64,000 nucleotides of DNA, taken from positions 123,012 through 187,011 of IMG/VR virus record IMGVR_UViG_3300036766_002288. One strand, given 5' to 3'. The notes beneath the pieces were generated by a model. It was not told the origin of the DNA, did no database searches, and worked only from the letters and a program-made list of their open reading frames with translations. Of this stretch, positions 9,484 to 18,407 are shown piece after piece. The position numbers were made by a program, and so were the translations under genes. The DNA is from a virus. Position 1 is the stretch's first letter. Each line of letters starts with the position of its first letter.

Positions 9484-10110
9484 ATGAATCGGCGTGAAGT
9501 TATTGCATTAGGTGCTAGTATAGTTTTTTCTTTACCTGCACAAGCGGCCAAGAAGTCTGAAAAATGTCCTTGTGTAGATCAAGACAAGAAGGCTACTAAT
9601 CCATTAGAAAGAAAGCACGCTCAGATTTGTGCTTTCCACATTGGATATGATGACTCTAAGTTGCAAATTGAAACAACTCATTATTGTACTGCTGTAGGGG
9701 ACGGAGTGTTTCAATGCATACTATATGATTCACCTGAAAAAGATGCTAAGTTAATTGGTGTTGAGTATGTTGTTACAGAGCAGGTTTTCGGTCAACTACC
9801 CCAAGAAGAAACTAAATTATGGCATCCTCATAGATTTGAAATTGAGGAAGGTTTGTTTACTATTCATAAAGTGACTAAAAACTGTGAAGAAACTTTGTTG
9901 AAGGCTTTGTATAGTTCTTGGGGCAAAACATGGCAAACTTGGCCTGACGTAACTAGCAAGGTTCCAATGGGTAAACCAATTCTTATGTGGTCTGCTAGAC
10001 AGGCGAATGAGGTCGATCCAAAGTTAATTCAAAAGCGGGATAAGAAATATAATATTAAAATAGAGGATGTGAAGAAATCCAGAGAGTTTTTAGGGGAGGG
10101 ACAAAAGTGA
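9484..10110 (+). CDS. DUF1264 (oil-body-associated-like) secreted protein
   Basis: 208 residues from ATG 9484, just after TAGGAG. The N terminus NRREVIALGASIVFSLPAQA looks like a Tat-type signal. The body matches DUF1264: TTHYCTAV, QCILYDSPEKDAKLIGVEYV, LWHPHRFEIEEG and WGKTWQTWPD. The family exists in bacteria and plants and its biochemical role is unclear. Unexpected in a phage and likely taken from a host. Ends in GTGA with the next gene. Confidence 0.82.
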   Translation: MNRREVIALGASIVFSLPAQAAKKSEKCPCVDQDKKATNPLERKHAQICAFHIGYDDSKLQIETTHYCTAVGDGVFQCILYDSPEKDAKLIGVEYVVTEQVFGQLPQEETKLWHPHRFEIEEGLFTIHKVTKNCEETLLKALYSSWGKTWQTWPDVTSKVPMGKPILMWSARQANEVDPKLIQKRDKKYNIKIEDVKKSREFLGEGQK

Positions 10111-10463
10111 AAGATTACTATTTCTTTTTCAAAGATGGTATGCCTTTAGCTGTGTTCTTAACAGAATTCATGGGCGATGCGATGGATTTATTTGGACGCC
10201 TTTATAGACAGTCTTGGTCTGAGTCCATCCGCGAAGGCGTAACGGTTATCAAGGAAAAAGATGTTGACCCTGAAGTTTGGCAAAGAGTTCATGATGAATA
10301 TAAGGCTCAAGCTGAATTAAAGAATCAGATAGAAGAAAGTAAGCATAAGCTTGAATAGGAAGCAGCACAAGCAAAATTGGCTAAGGCAAACTTAATTGCA
10401 CCAAAACCCAGAATTATTGAGCATGGTTCTACCATGTTAGAGACTGCGAAATATATGAAATGA
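10107..10463 (+). CDS. Hypothetical protein with in-frame amber codon
   Basis: GTG start overlaps the upstream stop, with Shine-Dalgarno GGGGAGGG. Frame stays open for 83 codons to TAG at 10356-10358. It then continues for 34 sense codons to TGA at 10461-10463, which forms an exact ATGA overlap with the next gene. The residues across TAG form one continuous charged helix (IEESKHKLE, then EAAQAKLAKA), and Gln at the TAG would fit. So the ancestral gene almost certainly ended at 10463. Either the amber codon is read through, or the product is cut to 83 residues. Confidence 0.6.
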
Positions 10464-10759
10464 ATATGAAAGCTCCTACCTGTAAATTAGGTAAATTTAT
10501 CATCAAGTATAAGCAAGTGCTTTATGATGATAGGTATTTTTTTGTTTCTCACGAAGATTGTAGGATGTGTGGTGCATTATCTCGCAAGCACATAATCCAA
10601 ATTCCAGGTGGCTTGGTTAAGGATACCACCATATCTTTATTTGATTGGTTAGTTCAGTCTTGTGCAAAAGAATATAGAAGGAATTATTTGGACAGAATAG
10701 AAAGATTCATGGGTAGAATAGAGCGGTATGACGAATGTTTAGACTCAGATATGAGGTAA
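10460..10759 (+). CDS. Hypothetical protein, 99 aa
   Basis: Begins in an ATGA overlap. Contains HEDCRMCGA, a possible half zinc site, and a basic C-terminal helix (RRNYLDRIERFMGRIERYDE). No family recognised. Confidence 0.6.
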   Translation: MNMKAPTCKLGKFIIKYKQVLYDDRYFFVSHEDCRMCGALSRKHIIQIPGGLVKDTTISLFDWLVQSCAKEYRRNYLDRIERFMGRIERYDECLDSDMR

Positions 10760-10764
10760 CATAA

Positions 10765-11367
10765 GTGGTTGACCCGATAAATTTTACTAATTTTAATCGT
10801 AACACTTACGAACTAGAAGAAACATTGCTTTTTGGGCTTTTGGTAGCTGGCAAGAATGCTATTACGACTTCTAGGTTATTAGACAACTTCATTAAAGACT
10901 TCAAATATGAGGATGAGACTCCATTTGAAATCTTTAGGCGATTCAATGCAGATGAAGTGCCTACGTTATCTGTAGCATTGAAAGATTATGGTTTTGGTTG
11001 TTACAACGCTAAGGCCAAGGGTATTCATCAACTCGTTAGAGCAAATCTCGATTTGAAAACCTGCACTGTCGATGACCTTGAGAAGATTCATGGCATCGGC
11101 ATGAAAACATCACGTTTGTTTGTGCTACACACCAGGCAGAATGCTAAGTGTATTCCTTTGGATGTTCATATTTTGCATTATCTAAGGGATTTAGGATATG
11201 AAGTTCCTAAAGCAACTCCAGACAAGACGAAGTATTTAGCTATTGAGAAAATTTGTATAGGACTCGCTAAGAAGGCGAAGAAGACTTGCTCAGAATGGGA
11301 TTTGGGTATTTGGCGGATGTATAGTAGCAAATCCTATGGTATGAATAAAAGTAAATTAGCAATATAA
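10765..11367 (+). CDS. HhH-GPD DNA glycosylase/AP lyase-like protein
   Basis: 200 residues; GTG start with GAGG 8 nt upstream. The helix-hairpin-helix LEKIHGIGMKT (about 110-120) carries the lysine expected of a bifunctional glycosylase. It is followed by the GPD-type segment PLDVHIL with the catalytic aspartate (about 132-138). The C-terminal iron-sulphur cysteines of endonuclease III are absent. Likely repairs damaged or unusual bases in phage DNA. Shorter than EndoIII-like enzymes with FeS loops. Confidence 0.8.
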   Translation: MVDPINFTNFNRNTYELEETLLFGLLVAGKNAITTSRLLDNFIKDFKYEDETPFEIFRRFNADEVPTLSVALKDYGFGCYNAKAKGIHQLVRANLDLKTCTVDDLEKIHGIGMKTSRLFVLHTRQNAKCIPLDVHILHYLRDLGYEVPKATPDKTKYLAIEKICIGLAKKAKKTCSEWDLGIWRMYSSKSYGMNKSKLAI

Positions 11368-11378
11368 GGTGATTAAAA

Positions 11379-12095
11379 ATGGGTGAGATAAGAGAAGTGG
11401 GTAAGTTAATAGAACTTTGGGGTCAAACAGTAGAAACAGACTTTCACGATGTTAGATTATCCAAAGAGTCTGTCAAAAAGTGGATGCGACTTGCTAAGAC
11501 TGTCAAGGAGGTTGAAAATCCTTGTTATTCTAGGCAAATTGGGGTGGTCATAGTAGACCCGAATACTAATTCCCTAGTATCATCAGGGCATAATGGGCCA
11601 CCAGAGGGTTGTCCTAAGAATGATGACCCTGATTATTTGCGGAACGTTGTATGGCCGCAATTGACGGAAAATGAGAAAGTCGGTGCTTTTGACATTACGA
11701 CGACAGGTTGGACCTTCCACCTATCGAAAGAACCGTGTGAGCCTGCTGATTATTCAGTAGACAAGTTCGTGGATAAGTTTGCTAATTGCAAGACCTGTCC
11801 ACGAAAGCCAATAGGCGCGCCAAGTGGAAAGAGACTGGAGCTATGCACTTGTATTCATGGAGAAGTTGATGCTATAACTAGGGCGAATAGGGACGTATCT
11901 GGGTGCTGGATGATGTGTTATTGTGGTGTTCCATGCATAGAATGCACCAAGGTAATAATTAATGCTGGAATAGAGACTGTTTTAGCGATAAATCATGGAC
12001 GGGAAGATTATAGTCAATATTCTTCCAGGTGGCTATTTGAGAAGTCTAAGGTGAATTTAATTCTTGTTAAAGAAGAATGGATTTGGAAGGACTAA
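11379..12095 (+). CDS. dCMP deaminase-like protein
   Basis: 238 residues; AAGGTG ribosome site. The zinc-deaminase motif is complete: CIHGEVDAI (HxE) and GVPCIECTKVIINAG (PCxxC). An extra Cys cluster (NCKTCPRK, then LCTC) adds a second possible zinc site, as in T4-type dCMP deaminases. It would convert dCMP to dUMP, feeding ThyX at 30602 and consistent with an AT-rich phage. Confidence 0.88.
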   Translation: MGEIREVGKLIELWGQTVETDFHDVRLSKESVKKWMRLAKTVKEVENPCYSRQIGVVIVDPNTNSLVSSGHNGPPEGCPKNDDPDYLRNVVWPQLTENEKVGAFDITTTGWTFHLSKEPCEPADYSVDKFVDKFANCKTCPRKPIGAPSGKRLELCTCIHGEVDAITRANRDVSGCWMMCYCGVPCIECTKVIINAGIETVLAINHGREDYSQYSSRWLFEKSKVNLILVKEEWIWKD

Positions 12096-12340
12096 TGTTT
12101 TACGCTATCAAGAATAAAGAAGGTAAGTATTTGGTGTTAGATAGTCGTTTTATCCATTGGCTTGAAATGCCTAATGCTCAATTTTTTACCACCAAAGAAG
12201 AAGCTCAAAAAGTGATTGATTATTTTTTTAAAGAACAGGAATACAATCCATTGGAATACGATATGCCTTTGGAAATTTGTGGTTTCGAGGTGAACTGGAA
12301 AGAGATTGAAAGAGAACTTTATGTTGTCACACCAAAGTAA
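12095..12340 (+). CDS. Small hypothetical protein, 81 aa
   Basis: ATG at 12095 overlaps the deaminase stop (TAATG), with GGAAGG upstream. It contains a helix-like FFTTKEEAQKVIDYFFKEQ segment, seen in small phage modulators. Function unknown. Its end overlaps the convergent gene at 12327. Confidence 0.6.
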   Translation: MFYAIKNKEGKYLVLDSRFIHWLEMPNAQFFTTKEEAQKVIDYFFKEQEYNPLEYDMPLEICGFEVNWKEIERELYVVTPK

Positions 12341-12677
12341 GGGCTGTTTTCAATATAGAGTTTAGTTGACCAGGGAAGGCTTCGCCTGCTTTGAAATATT
12401 GAAGCCAGGATTGAAGATATTTATCTAGATTTTTGTTTCCGACTTCGACTTTACTAAGGTCGCCAGTGTGTGGGTCAACTAGTTGAGAAACATACATAAA
12501 GGCATTTTGTGGCTCTTGCATTGCTTTGGCTAACTTGTCTTTTATAGTTTGCTTCAGTTGTTGTGTTGATTGTATTGATTGTGCAAATTGTGACTGACCT
12601 GTGGTAGGTTGGTATGCCCCAGGTAGGTTTTGAGGACCATTACCTTCAATACGCTCAAGGAATTCTCTGAAAGTCAT
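12327..12677 (-). CDS. CTS-type small protein (MTFREFLER), 116 aa
   Basis: N terminus MTFREFLERIEG resembles the T4 capsid-targeting sequence of internal proteins. The rest is Gln-rich, then a helical domain (about 75-110). No Shine-Dalgarno sequence precedes ATG; instead a TATATAAA box lies 2 nt upstream, so the message may be leaderless. A candidate virion-core or injected protein; function unknown. Confidence 0.65.
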   Translation of the reverse strand: MTFREFLERIEGNGPQNLPGAYQPTTGQSQFAQSIQSTQQLKQTIKDKLAKAMQEPQNAFMYVSQLVDPHTGDLSKVEVGNKNLDKYLQSWLQYFKAGEAFPGQLNSILKTALTLV

Positions 12678-12823
12678 GCTTTATATATGAATTAAAATAT
12701 GATATGTGACGTAATAATATACTCATTATTTTTCTTTCTCTCTCATAGGGCCATTTATGGAGATGGGGCTAGGGAAGTGGATAATGGTAAGATTTTATAG
12801 CAATTTATTTATAATTTAAAGTC

Positions 12824-13018
12824 ATGGATATAGATATTTCGTATGGTCTTCTGTCGAAGGATTATGGGGACTCAATCTATGACTGCCCGTGTGGACGTTG
12901 TAAAATTGACCATAATCATAAAATGAGGCTTTCACGGACGCATGATGGTTTAAGCCAATGCGGGAGCTTCAAAGGAAGGAAACCATCTTCCATAGTGATT
13001 TACAGGGTGTTCTTGTAA
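12824..13018 (+). CDS. Doubtful small ORF, 64 aa
   Basis: Contains CPCGRCKIDHNH, which could bind metal. There is no clear ribosome site, but TATAAT lies 10 nt before the ATG. Flanked by 146 nt upstream and a terminator downstream. It may be a remnant of a Cys/His metallopeptidase-like protein or a short real gene. Between 12678 and 12823 I see only AT-rich non-coding sequence. Confidence 0.3.
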   Translation: MDIDISYGLLSKDYGDSIYDCPCGRCKIDHNHKMRLSRTHDGLSQCGSFKGRKPSSIVIYRVFL

Positions 13019-13070
13019 GTCACTATTTTTTATTTGTGTCCTTCTCGGTGTGCCAACCGAGTTTATCATA

Positions 13071-13107
13071 AAGGGCCGTCACAAAAAATGTGACGGCCCT
13101 TCTTATT
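13071..13107 (+). terminator. Rho-independent terminator
   Basis: A 13-bp perfect stem (13071-13083 with 13089-13101) with an AAAAA loop, GC-rich in the middle and followed by TT-rich sequence. It sits between the ORF at 12824 and the methyltransferase gene. A smaller hairpin (CTCGGT/ACCGAG) precedes it. Confidence 0.8.
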
Positions 13108-13113
13108 TAGATT

Positions 13114-13728
13114 ATGGAAATAAAGTCTTATATTGAAGGAAAGTTGAAAAAACAACTGCCTTCTCATATCTTTTTAAATCGTATGCGTGTCATTGATGAA
13201 GACTCAAGGCAAAGCTTTGCCTATAACGATCATACATACGTGCCTTTTTATTACTGGTTAGGTACTATTTTGAAGCCCAAGACTATGATAGAGATAGGGC
13301 TAAGACTTGGGCTTCTAAGTGGCAATTTTCTTAAATCCTGTAAAACGGTAAATAAGTTTGTTGCTCTACAAGAAGATAAGTCTGGGGAATATTATTCTAG
13401 TCGGTTGGCAAAGGCTAATATAAAGGACAATTATAAGGGCGACTTATACGTTCACGTCGGCGTCATAGACGATGAAATTTTTTCTACCAAATTGAAATCT
13501 ATGGAATTTGATTTGGCGATTATTAACGAAGAAACTAGTTATGACAGACACCGTTTATATTTTGATTTATTGTGGCCACAAATGGCGGGTGATGGTCTCA
13601 TAGTGGTGGATTACGTTGAAAAGCATAAATCTTCTTCTGTGGCGGTTAAGGACTTTTGTGTAAGTATAAATTTGGAGCCTATATATATAAACACCACTTA
13701 TGGTGTGGCTTTAATTAGAAAGGTTTAA
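13114..13728 (+). CDS. Class I SAM methyltransferase-like protein
   Basis: 204 residues. The AdoMet motif I region is TMIEIGLRLGLLSGNFL (about 58-74). Later DLAIINEETSYDRH and LLWPQMAGDGLIVVDY match the Methyltransf_24 pattern. The glycine-rich loop is less perfect than usual. Substrate unknown. No strong Shine-Dalgarno sequence. Confidence 0.6.
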   Translation: MEIKSYIEGKLKKQLPSHIFLNRMRVIDEDSRQSFAYNDHTYVPFYYWLGTILKPKTMIEIGLRLGLLSGNFLKSCKTVNKFVALQEDKSGEYYSSRLAKANIKDNYKGDLYVHVGVIDDEIFSTKLKSMEFDLAIINEETSYDRHRLYFDLLWPQMAGDGLIVVDYVEKHKSSSVAVKDFCVSINLEPIYINTTYGVALIRKV

Positions 13729-13732
13729 AAAC

Positions 13733-14446
13733 ATGGGATATGAAATTATTTATTCTTTCCATCCGAGAGATGAAGAAGGAAATTACAAGAAAGATGAAAT
13801 AAAGGAACTTAAGAAAAAGTTGGGTGATCCATTTGAAGACGTTACTAAGGAGAAATTAGCCTCAATGGTTATGTCTCAATTGGCGAGACGGGATATTTGG
13901 ATATTTGATGTGAAGATTTATGAACTTGTTAAGAGAGAAATTAGTTTCCGTGAGACTAAAGGTGGTATTGTTATTGGTAACAAGAAGTTCATGTTGGACG
14001 ATGAGGCGAACATTACTGTCCAGGAGATAACAGAGATACCAGCGGTTGCAGCACCTACACATGCTTTGGTGCCACAACATAATGGTAATATGCCTTTGGT
14101 TAATCTTGTAAATCCTGCTAGACCGAATAGGGCGATTAAGTGGGTGGTGCTTGATCCCGACTTGCCGAATTTGGATAAAGTGAAAACTTCTGGATTGGCA
14201 TTTACTCCTGATAAACGGTATCCAGTTTTTTCTGAAATTGCTCATCCAAAGAAAATTGGCGTCCAAATTTACCAGATGATGGACGATAATAAGCGAGAGG
14301 TAACGCTAGAAGATACTTACTTTTTGAATGCAGACCAGATTTTGCAACAGGGATTTGTTTCGAGTATTGACAAGGAAGTTGGTGCGCCAAAGTTGAAATT
14401 CGAAGATACTTACAAAGATACCATCCCAGATATCAGGGGAAGATGA
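13733..14446 (+). CDS. Hypothetical protein, 237 aa
   Basis: Follows the methyltransferase after 4 nt. The N-terminal half is charged helix. The C-terminal half (VLDPDLPNLDKVKTSG and VQIYQMMDDNKRE) looks like a compact beta domain. Between them is a Pro/Ala/Asn linker. No family recognised; expressed just upstream of SSB. Confidence 0.65.
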   Translation: MGYEIIYSFHPRDEEGNYKKDEIKELKKKLGDPFEDVTKEKLASMVMSQLARRDIWIFDVKIYELVKREISFRETKGGIVIGNKKFMLDDEANITVQEITEIPAVAAPTHALVPQHNGNMPLVNLVNPARPNRAIKWVVLDPDLPNLDKVKTSGLAFTPDKRYPVFSEIAHPKKIGVQIYQMMDDNKREVTLEDTYFLNADQILQQGFVSSIDKEVGAPKLKFEDTYKDTIPDIRGR

Positions 14447-14480
14447 TTTTTGGAAAATTCCTGAAAAAGATTTAATATCA

Positions 14481-14509
14481 TTGACACAATTCTCGATTTA
14501 TCCTATAAC
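14481..14509 (+). promoter_or_regulatory. Strong sigma70-type promoter for SSB
   Basis: TTGACA (14481-14486), 17-nt spacer, TATAAC (14504-14509). This is nearly perfect consensus, so host RNA polymerase probably transcribes the single-strand binding protein gene early. Confidence 0.8.
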
Positions 14510-14592
14510 GGGACTCACTGAGACTAAATGTTAGTAACAGTTAGTGCTGTTAGCACGAACAAAAAACTTTGTTTTACTAAGGAGCGAGAACT
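14510..14592 (+). promoter_or_regulatory. Structured SSB leader RNA
   Basis: The 80-nt leader holds a small hairpin GTGCT-GTT-AGCAC (14544-14556) and a weak one ACAAA/TTTGT (14559-14572), then AAGGAG before the ATG. T4 gene 32 is autoregulated through a structured leader; a similar control here is an inference only. Confidence 0.35.
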
Positions 14593-15582
14593 ATGTCAGA
14601 AAACTATGAAGCAGTTAATCTAGCGGAAATCTTTGAGGAAGCCGAACGCTTTGATTCCCAGAGCGAAGGCAACGAAGATTATCTTGCTAACTTTGTTAGA
14701 ATGCCTGATAAGGAAGGTTACGTAACGGTAAGGCTCTTACCACCAGTTAAGGGTAAGAGATTCTATTGTGCGACCCGCACACACCGTCTCGGTAAAAAGA
14801 ATCTCCATTGTCCAAGAGAATTAGTGTCGATTCAGGGCAAAAAGCGTTGGGTTGATAACAATCCAAAAGACCCATGCCCAATTTGCAAGTTCTATAATGG
14901 TCTCTGGCGAGAGTCAGAAGATGCTGAGGCTGATGAAGCCAAGGTCTTGCAGGATGACGCTCGTAAGATCAAGCCTATTGAGAGATATTACTACAATTGT
15001 ATCGTTCGTCATCAAGTCAATAAGAAGGGTGAAGTTGAGAAGAATGTTGGCCCAAAGATTCTTTCAATTGGCAAGACTCTCCACGAAAGAATTGTAAGAG
15101 CAATCACTGGTGATGCTAAGAACGATGAGAAGGGTTTGGGCGACGTAAGCGATCTCAAGATCGGTCGTGACTTCAAGATCGTCAAGAAGTTAAGAGGTCA
15201 AGGTAAGGAACAATATCCTTATTACGAGGAATCCAAGTTCCAAGACCCATCTCCTCTCGCGGATAAGGATCAGATTGACATTTGGCTTGGCCAGATGCAT
15301 GACCTTAACGCATTGCGAGTTTTGAAGGACAGCGGTGAACTTGATATTCTGTTGCAGAAGTACAATGGTGTTATCCCAGATGATGATGCTGAGACTTCTT
15401 TCGACATGAGCAAATATCGTAAAAAGCCAGAGACTCTTGAGGAACAAGTTGAGCAAGCCAAGGCAGAAAGTAAGCCAAGGTTAGCACCTGTTCCAGAGGT
15501 CAAAGACACAGCAAAATCTGCTGATACTGTCTTAGAGGCAGAAGACTTTTTCGATGAGTTGAGAGCAGTAAAAGGTAAGTAA
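14593..15582 (+). CDS. gp32-like single-stranded DNA-binding protein
   Basis: 329 residues. The N-terminal part holds an OB-fold-like core with VTVRLLPPVKGKRFYC, then a His/Cys zinc site (HRLGKKNLHC and CPICKF, about residues 60-97) like T4 gp32. The C-terminal tail is acidic and ends in EDFFDEL, as expected for partner binding. It should coat ssDNA during replication and work with the UvsX-like recombinase downstream. Strong promoter upstream and terminator downstream. Confidence 0.88.
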   Translation: MSENYEAVNLAEIFEEAERFDSQSEGNEDYLANFVRMPDKEGYVTVRLLPPVKGKRFYCATRTHRLGKKNLHCPRELVSIQGKKRWVDNNPKDPCPICKFYNGLWRESEDAEADEAKVLQDDARKIKPIERYYYNCIVRHQVNKKGEVEKNVGPKILSIGKTLHERIVRAITGDAKNDEKGLGDVSDLKIGRDFKIVKKLRGQGKEQYPYYEESKFQDPSPLADKDQIDIWLGQMHDLNALRVLKDSGELDILLQKYNGVIPDDDAETSFDMSKYRKKPETLEEQVEQAKAESKPRLAPVPEVKDTAKSADTVLEAEDFFDELRAVKGK

Positions 15583-15592
15583 TCCAATCGTT

Positions 15593-15626
15593 TGGCCCAC
15601 AGTCGCAAGACTGTGGGCCATTTCTT
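15593..15626 (+). terminator. Terminator after SSB gene
   Basis: 12-bp perfect stem (15593-15604 with 15609-15620) capped by a GCAA tetraloop and followed by TTTCTT. Confidence 0.85.
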
Positions 15627-15656
15627 AAAACTATATTTTACACAAAGGAGTAACAA

Positions 15657-16865
15657 ATGGCTAAAAAGAAAGTGGCCGACGAAGATAGTATTTTCAATTT
15701 AATTGCGAAAAAACTTGATGGTGATGTTTTGGCGGATGCGGTGCCAGTTCAATACTTTTTAGATACAGGTAATCTAGCATTTAATTGGGTGTTGAGTGGT
15801 AAGTTTATGCATGGTGGAATTCCAGGTGGCAAGATCACAGAATTTTTTGGGCCTGAAGCTTCGGGCAAATCGTATTGGGGAGCCAATATAGCGCGTGGCA
15901 CGCAAGCAATTGGTGCAATTCCAGTTTATTTAGATTGCGAAAATTCTCTCAATAATGATTTCGTTGTCAAGACAAGTCACATTGATTTAAATAGGATTAT
16001 AAGATTCGATCCTTCTAAAGGTGTTGATTGTTTGGAAGGTGTTTTTAATAAAATCTATACTGTTATTAAGACAGTTAGGGATGCTAAAGATGATAGGCCA
16101 ATTGTATTTATCTATGATAGTATTGCATCTTCTCCTTGTGCAAGGGAATTAAGAGAAACTGAAATTGATATGGACAAATGCACAAAAGAAGAATATAAAG
16201 CGGTTGTTGGCGGTAAGGAGCAACCAGGGGAAAGAGCGAGAATATGCAGTCGAGAATTTAGAAAGTTAGGGTCGGTGCTGGAAAAATCTAATGCAACTTT
16301 ATTAGTACTGAATCAAACCAGAATGAAAATTGGTGTTATGTATGGTAATCCAGAGACAACAGCGGGCGGTGGAGAATCTTTGAAGTTTTATGCTTCTTGT
16401 CGTGTTAGAACTTCGATTCAGAAGAAGATCGAGAATAAGAAGTTGAAGACTTCGATTGGTATTAATTTGAAAGTAACGAATAAGAAAAACCGTTGTTGTT
16501 CGCCTTTCCGAGAAGCCGAAGGTGTCCATTTGTATTGGAATGATGGTGTTAATCCATTAAGTGGATTGCTCACATGTCTGATTCAGGATGAAAGAATTGA
16601 TAAGGTTGGAAATGGGACATATATTGTTAAGGAACCTTGGGCAGCTGGTCAAGAAATCAAATTTAGAGCTTCAAAGGCAAAGAATGAGATAGAGTCAGAT
16701 GTTCTTTGTAAATGTCCTGCTTTAATTGATGCTGCGACCGAACAAGAGGTCAGAGACTATTTTGATGTTTTTGGTGCAGCTATTAAGGCTGGTAGTAACG
16801 AAGAAAACGAAGAAACTGCTGTATCAAGTGATGATTCAAGTGATGATGATTATGGGGCAGAGTAA
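15657..16865 (+). CDS. RecA/UvsX-family recombinase
   Basis: 402 residues; AAAGGAG ribosome site. Walker A GPEASGKS (about 65-72), Walker B IVFIYDSIAS (about 155-164), and an L2-type region RMKIGVMYGNPETTAGGG that is very close to cellular RecA. C-terminal acidic tail (about 380-402). It should catalyse strand exchange in recombination-dependent replication. L2 similarity to bacterial RecA is higher than in T4 UvsX. Confidence 0.93.
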   Translation: MAKKKVADEDSIFNLIAKKLDGDVLADAVPVQYFLDTGNLAFNWVLSGKFMHGGIPGGKITEFFGPEASGKSYWGANIARGTQAIGAIPVYLDCENSLNNDFVVKTSHIDLNRIIRFDPSKGVDCLEGVFNKIYTVIKTVRDAKDDRPIVFIYDSIASSPCARELRETEIDMDKCTKEEYKAVVGGKEQPGERARICSREFRKLGSVLEKSNATLLVLNQTRMKIGVMYGNPETTAGGGESLKFYASCRVRTSIQKKIENKKLKTSIGINLKVTNKKNRCCSPFREAEGVHLYWNDGVNPLSGLLTCLIQDERIDKVGNGTYIVKEPWAAGQEIKFRASKAKNEIESDVLCKCPALIDAATEQEVRDYFDVFGAAIKAGSNEENEETAVSSDDSSDDDYGAE

Positions 16866-16920
16866 GTTTAGATGGCTAATGCCTACTGACTTAGTGACGG
16901 GCGATTCTGAGCGGTAGGTG

Positions 16921-17376
16921 TTAGTTCATTTTGTATTTACCACCACCAATTTTTGTGAAGGTGTGTCCTTGGTTTTCTAATTCTGTCCTAATTTGTTTGA
17001 AATGATTGCAAAGACATGCTGTTGTTATTTCTCTGTATTTTTTAGCTAAATCTCTTAGAGAAACAGTTTTACCCTTAATAAGGTTATTCTTAATTGTATT
17101 TTTGATGCCTTTGGCTCTTTTTAAGATCATGGTGCGGGCTTCTTTTGGTTTTAGTTTAATTTCCACAACCTCATATTCTGCTGTATTTTGTGACTTTTTC
17201 TCACATAGAGCGGGTGCCAACTCTTCTAATTCCAGAATTTCTTTTTCATTTGAGATTTGAACGATGGATATTTCTGCACTGAACGCTTTAGAATACACAA
17301 TTAATTGTGGCAGATTTTTTTCATGTGTGAAAAACTTTTTACGATCATCAGTTTGGATCATTAAGCATTGTTTCAT
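16921..17376 (-). CDS. Hypothetical wHTH-like protein, 151 aa
   Basis: ATG at 17376 has AGAGAG upstream and is preferred to the first in-frame ATG 45 nt earlier. The C-terminal 45 residues (VSLRDLAKKYREITTACLC, then a basic GGGKYKMN end) look like a winged-helix DNA-binding domain. The N-terminal half is an alpha/beta segment. Possibly a regulator; transcribed against the recombinase. Confidence 0.6.
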   Translation of the reverse strand: MKQCLMIQTDDRKKFFTHEKNLPQLIVYSKAFSAEISIVQISNEKEILELEELAPALCEKKSQNTAEYEVVEIKLKPKEARTMILKRAKGIKNTIKNNLIKGKTVSLRDLAKKYREITTACLCNHFKQIRTELENQGHTFTKIGGGKYKMN

Positions 17377-17491
17377 GATATCTCTCTTGCTAGATTCTTG
17401 ATTATTATATAGAATACGCATATACAGGTCAATAGATTAACTGTCAATATAGCAAAATTTGTTCGACTTAACTAAATAAGTATGGGGCAAT

Positions 17492-17953
17492 ATGTTGTTT
17501 AAAAATAAGAGTTTACCGCAGAATATAAAAGAAGTTAAGGCTTTTGGGGCATATTTAATGCCTTTTAATTTCCCTAAAGTCAGCATGGAAAATGAAGATG
17601 AAATAGGTTATATTAAAAGTCGTGAGATTGTTGTGGATGGGTATGATGTTGCGGTTTATTACAATAAGGCTGATTGGACTGACCATTATTTAGAGATTTT
17701 GCAGGTTATTGGTAAATATGTACCATTTCTGCCATTTTCTTTAGTTTGCAAAATTGGTAAAAGTTTTCTTGGGGATAAAGAGCTTTCATACGTGGACTTT
17801 ATCAAGGACAGTCGAAAGGTTTATTGTTGGACATGCGCGTTAAATTTGAATAATGAGCCGATTGTTAATCCTTATAAAGCTGACGTTTTAGACTGTTCTT
17901 ACGAAGGTTTATGCTATAGATGTTTAAATCCAGCCAATGTGAACTTCTACTAA
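17492..17953 (+). CDS. Hypothetical protein with C-terminal Cys pairs
   Basis: 153 residues. The C-terminal part has CWTC (about 112-115) and CYRC (about 141-144), a possible zinc ribbon. The rest is unrecognised. Stand-alone gene between non-coding gaps of 70 and 70 nt. Confidence 0.6.
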   Translation: MLFKNKSLPQNIKEVKAFGAYLMPFNFPKVSMENEDEIGYIKSREIVVDGYDVAVYYNKADWTDHYLEILQVIGKYVPFLPFSLVCKIGKSFLGDKELSYVDFIKDSRKVYCWTCALNLNNEPIVNPYKADVLDCSYEGLCYRCLNPANVNFY

Positions 17954-18023
17954 AAATTTAGAATTACCATGTTTATTAAAACTATATACCTTGCAGTTCA
18001 ATTCAATTTGTGAGGAAATAGTC

Positions 18024-18323
18024 ATGTTAAACAACAAGATTCAGGCATTGTTAATAAATCATTTGCAGAGATACGGTAATCTCAAATTACTGTTACCAGA
18101 TGGAATTATATTAGAAATAGGGACAAATCAGATTGGTGTGCATGGTGAATTGGTGAACGTAAATGACTACTGTTGGATTACCGCAGCCAAAGAGGACAAG
18201 ATGACTATTCTTGATTCCTACAATCTCGGACTTCGTTTCAATGACAATACAAAATTACTAGTTTTTGAAGATACCGTCATCAATGAAGAAGGTGAAAAGG
18301 TAAGAAGGCTGGACGTAGTGTAA
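18024..18323 (+). CDS. Hypothetical protein, 99 aa
   Basis: ATG 18024 is preceded by GAGGA, so upstream in-frame TTG at 17991 was not used. Beta-rich sequence (LKLLLPDGIILEIGTN, LLVFEDTVINEEGEKVRRLD). No family recognised. Confidence 0.6.
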   Translation: MLNNKIQALLINHLQRYGNLKLLLPDGIILEIGTNQIGVHGELVNVNDYCWITAAKEDKMTILDSYNLGLRFNDNTKLLVFEDTVINEEGEKVRRLDVV

Positions 18324-18338
18324 TATTTGTGTTATACT
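18310..18338 (+). promoter_or_regulatory. Possible sigma70-type promoter
   Basis: TGGACG, 17-nt spacer, TATACT (18333-18338). It would drive the pair of genes at 18408 and 18652. The -35 is only a partial match. Confidence 0.4.
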
Positions 18339-18407
18339 GTACTAGTACCTTCTGGTGCATCAGATGTTATGATGTGCTGTTATTTTCCAATTATTAAGGA
18401 GCGAGTG

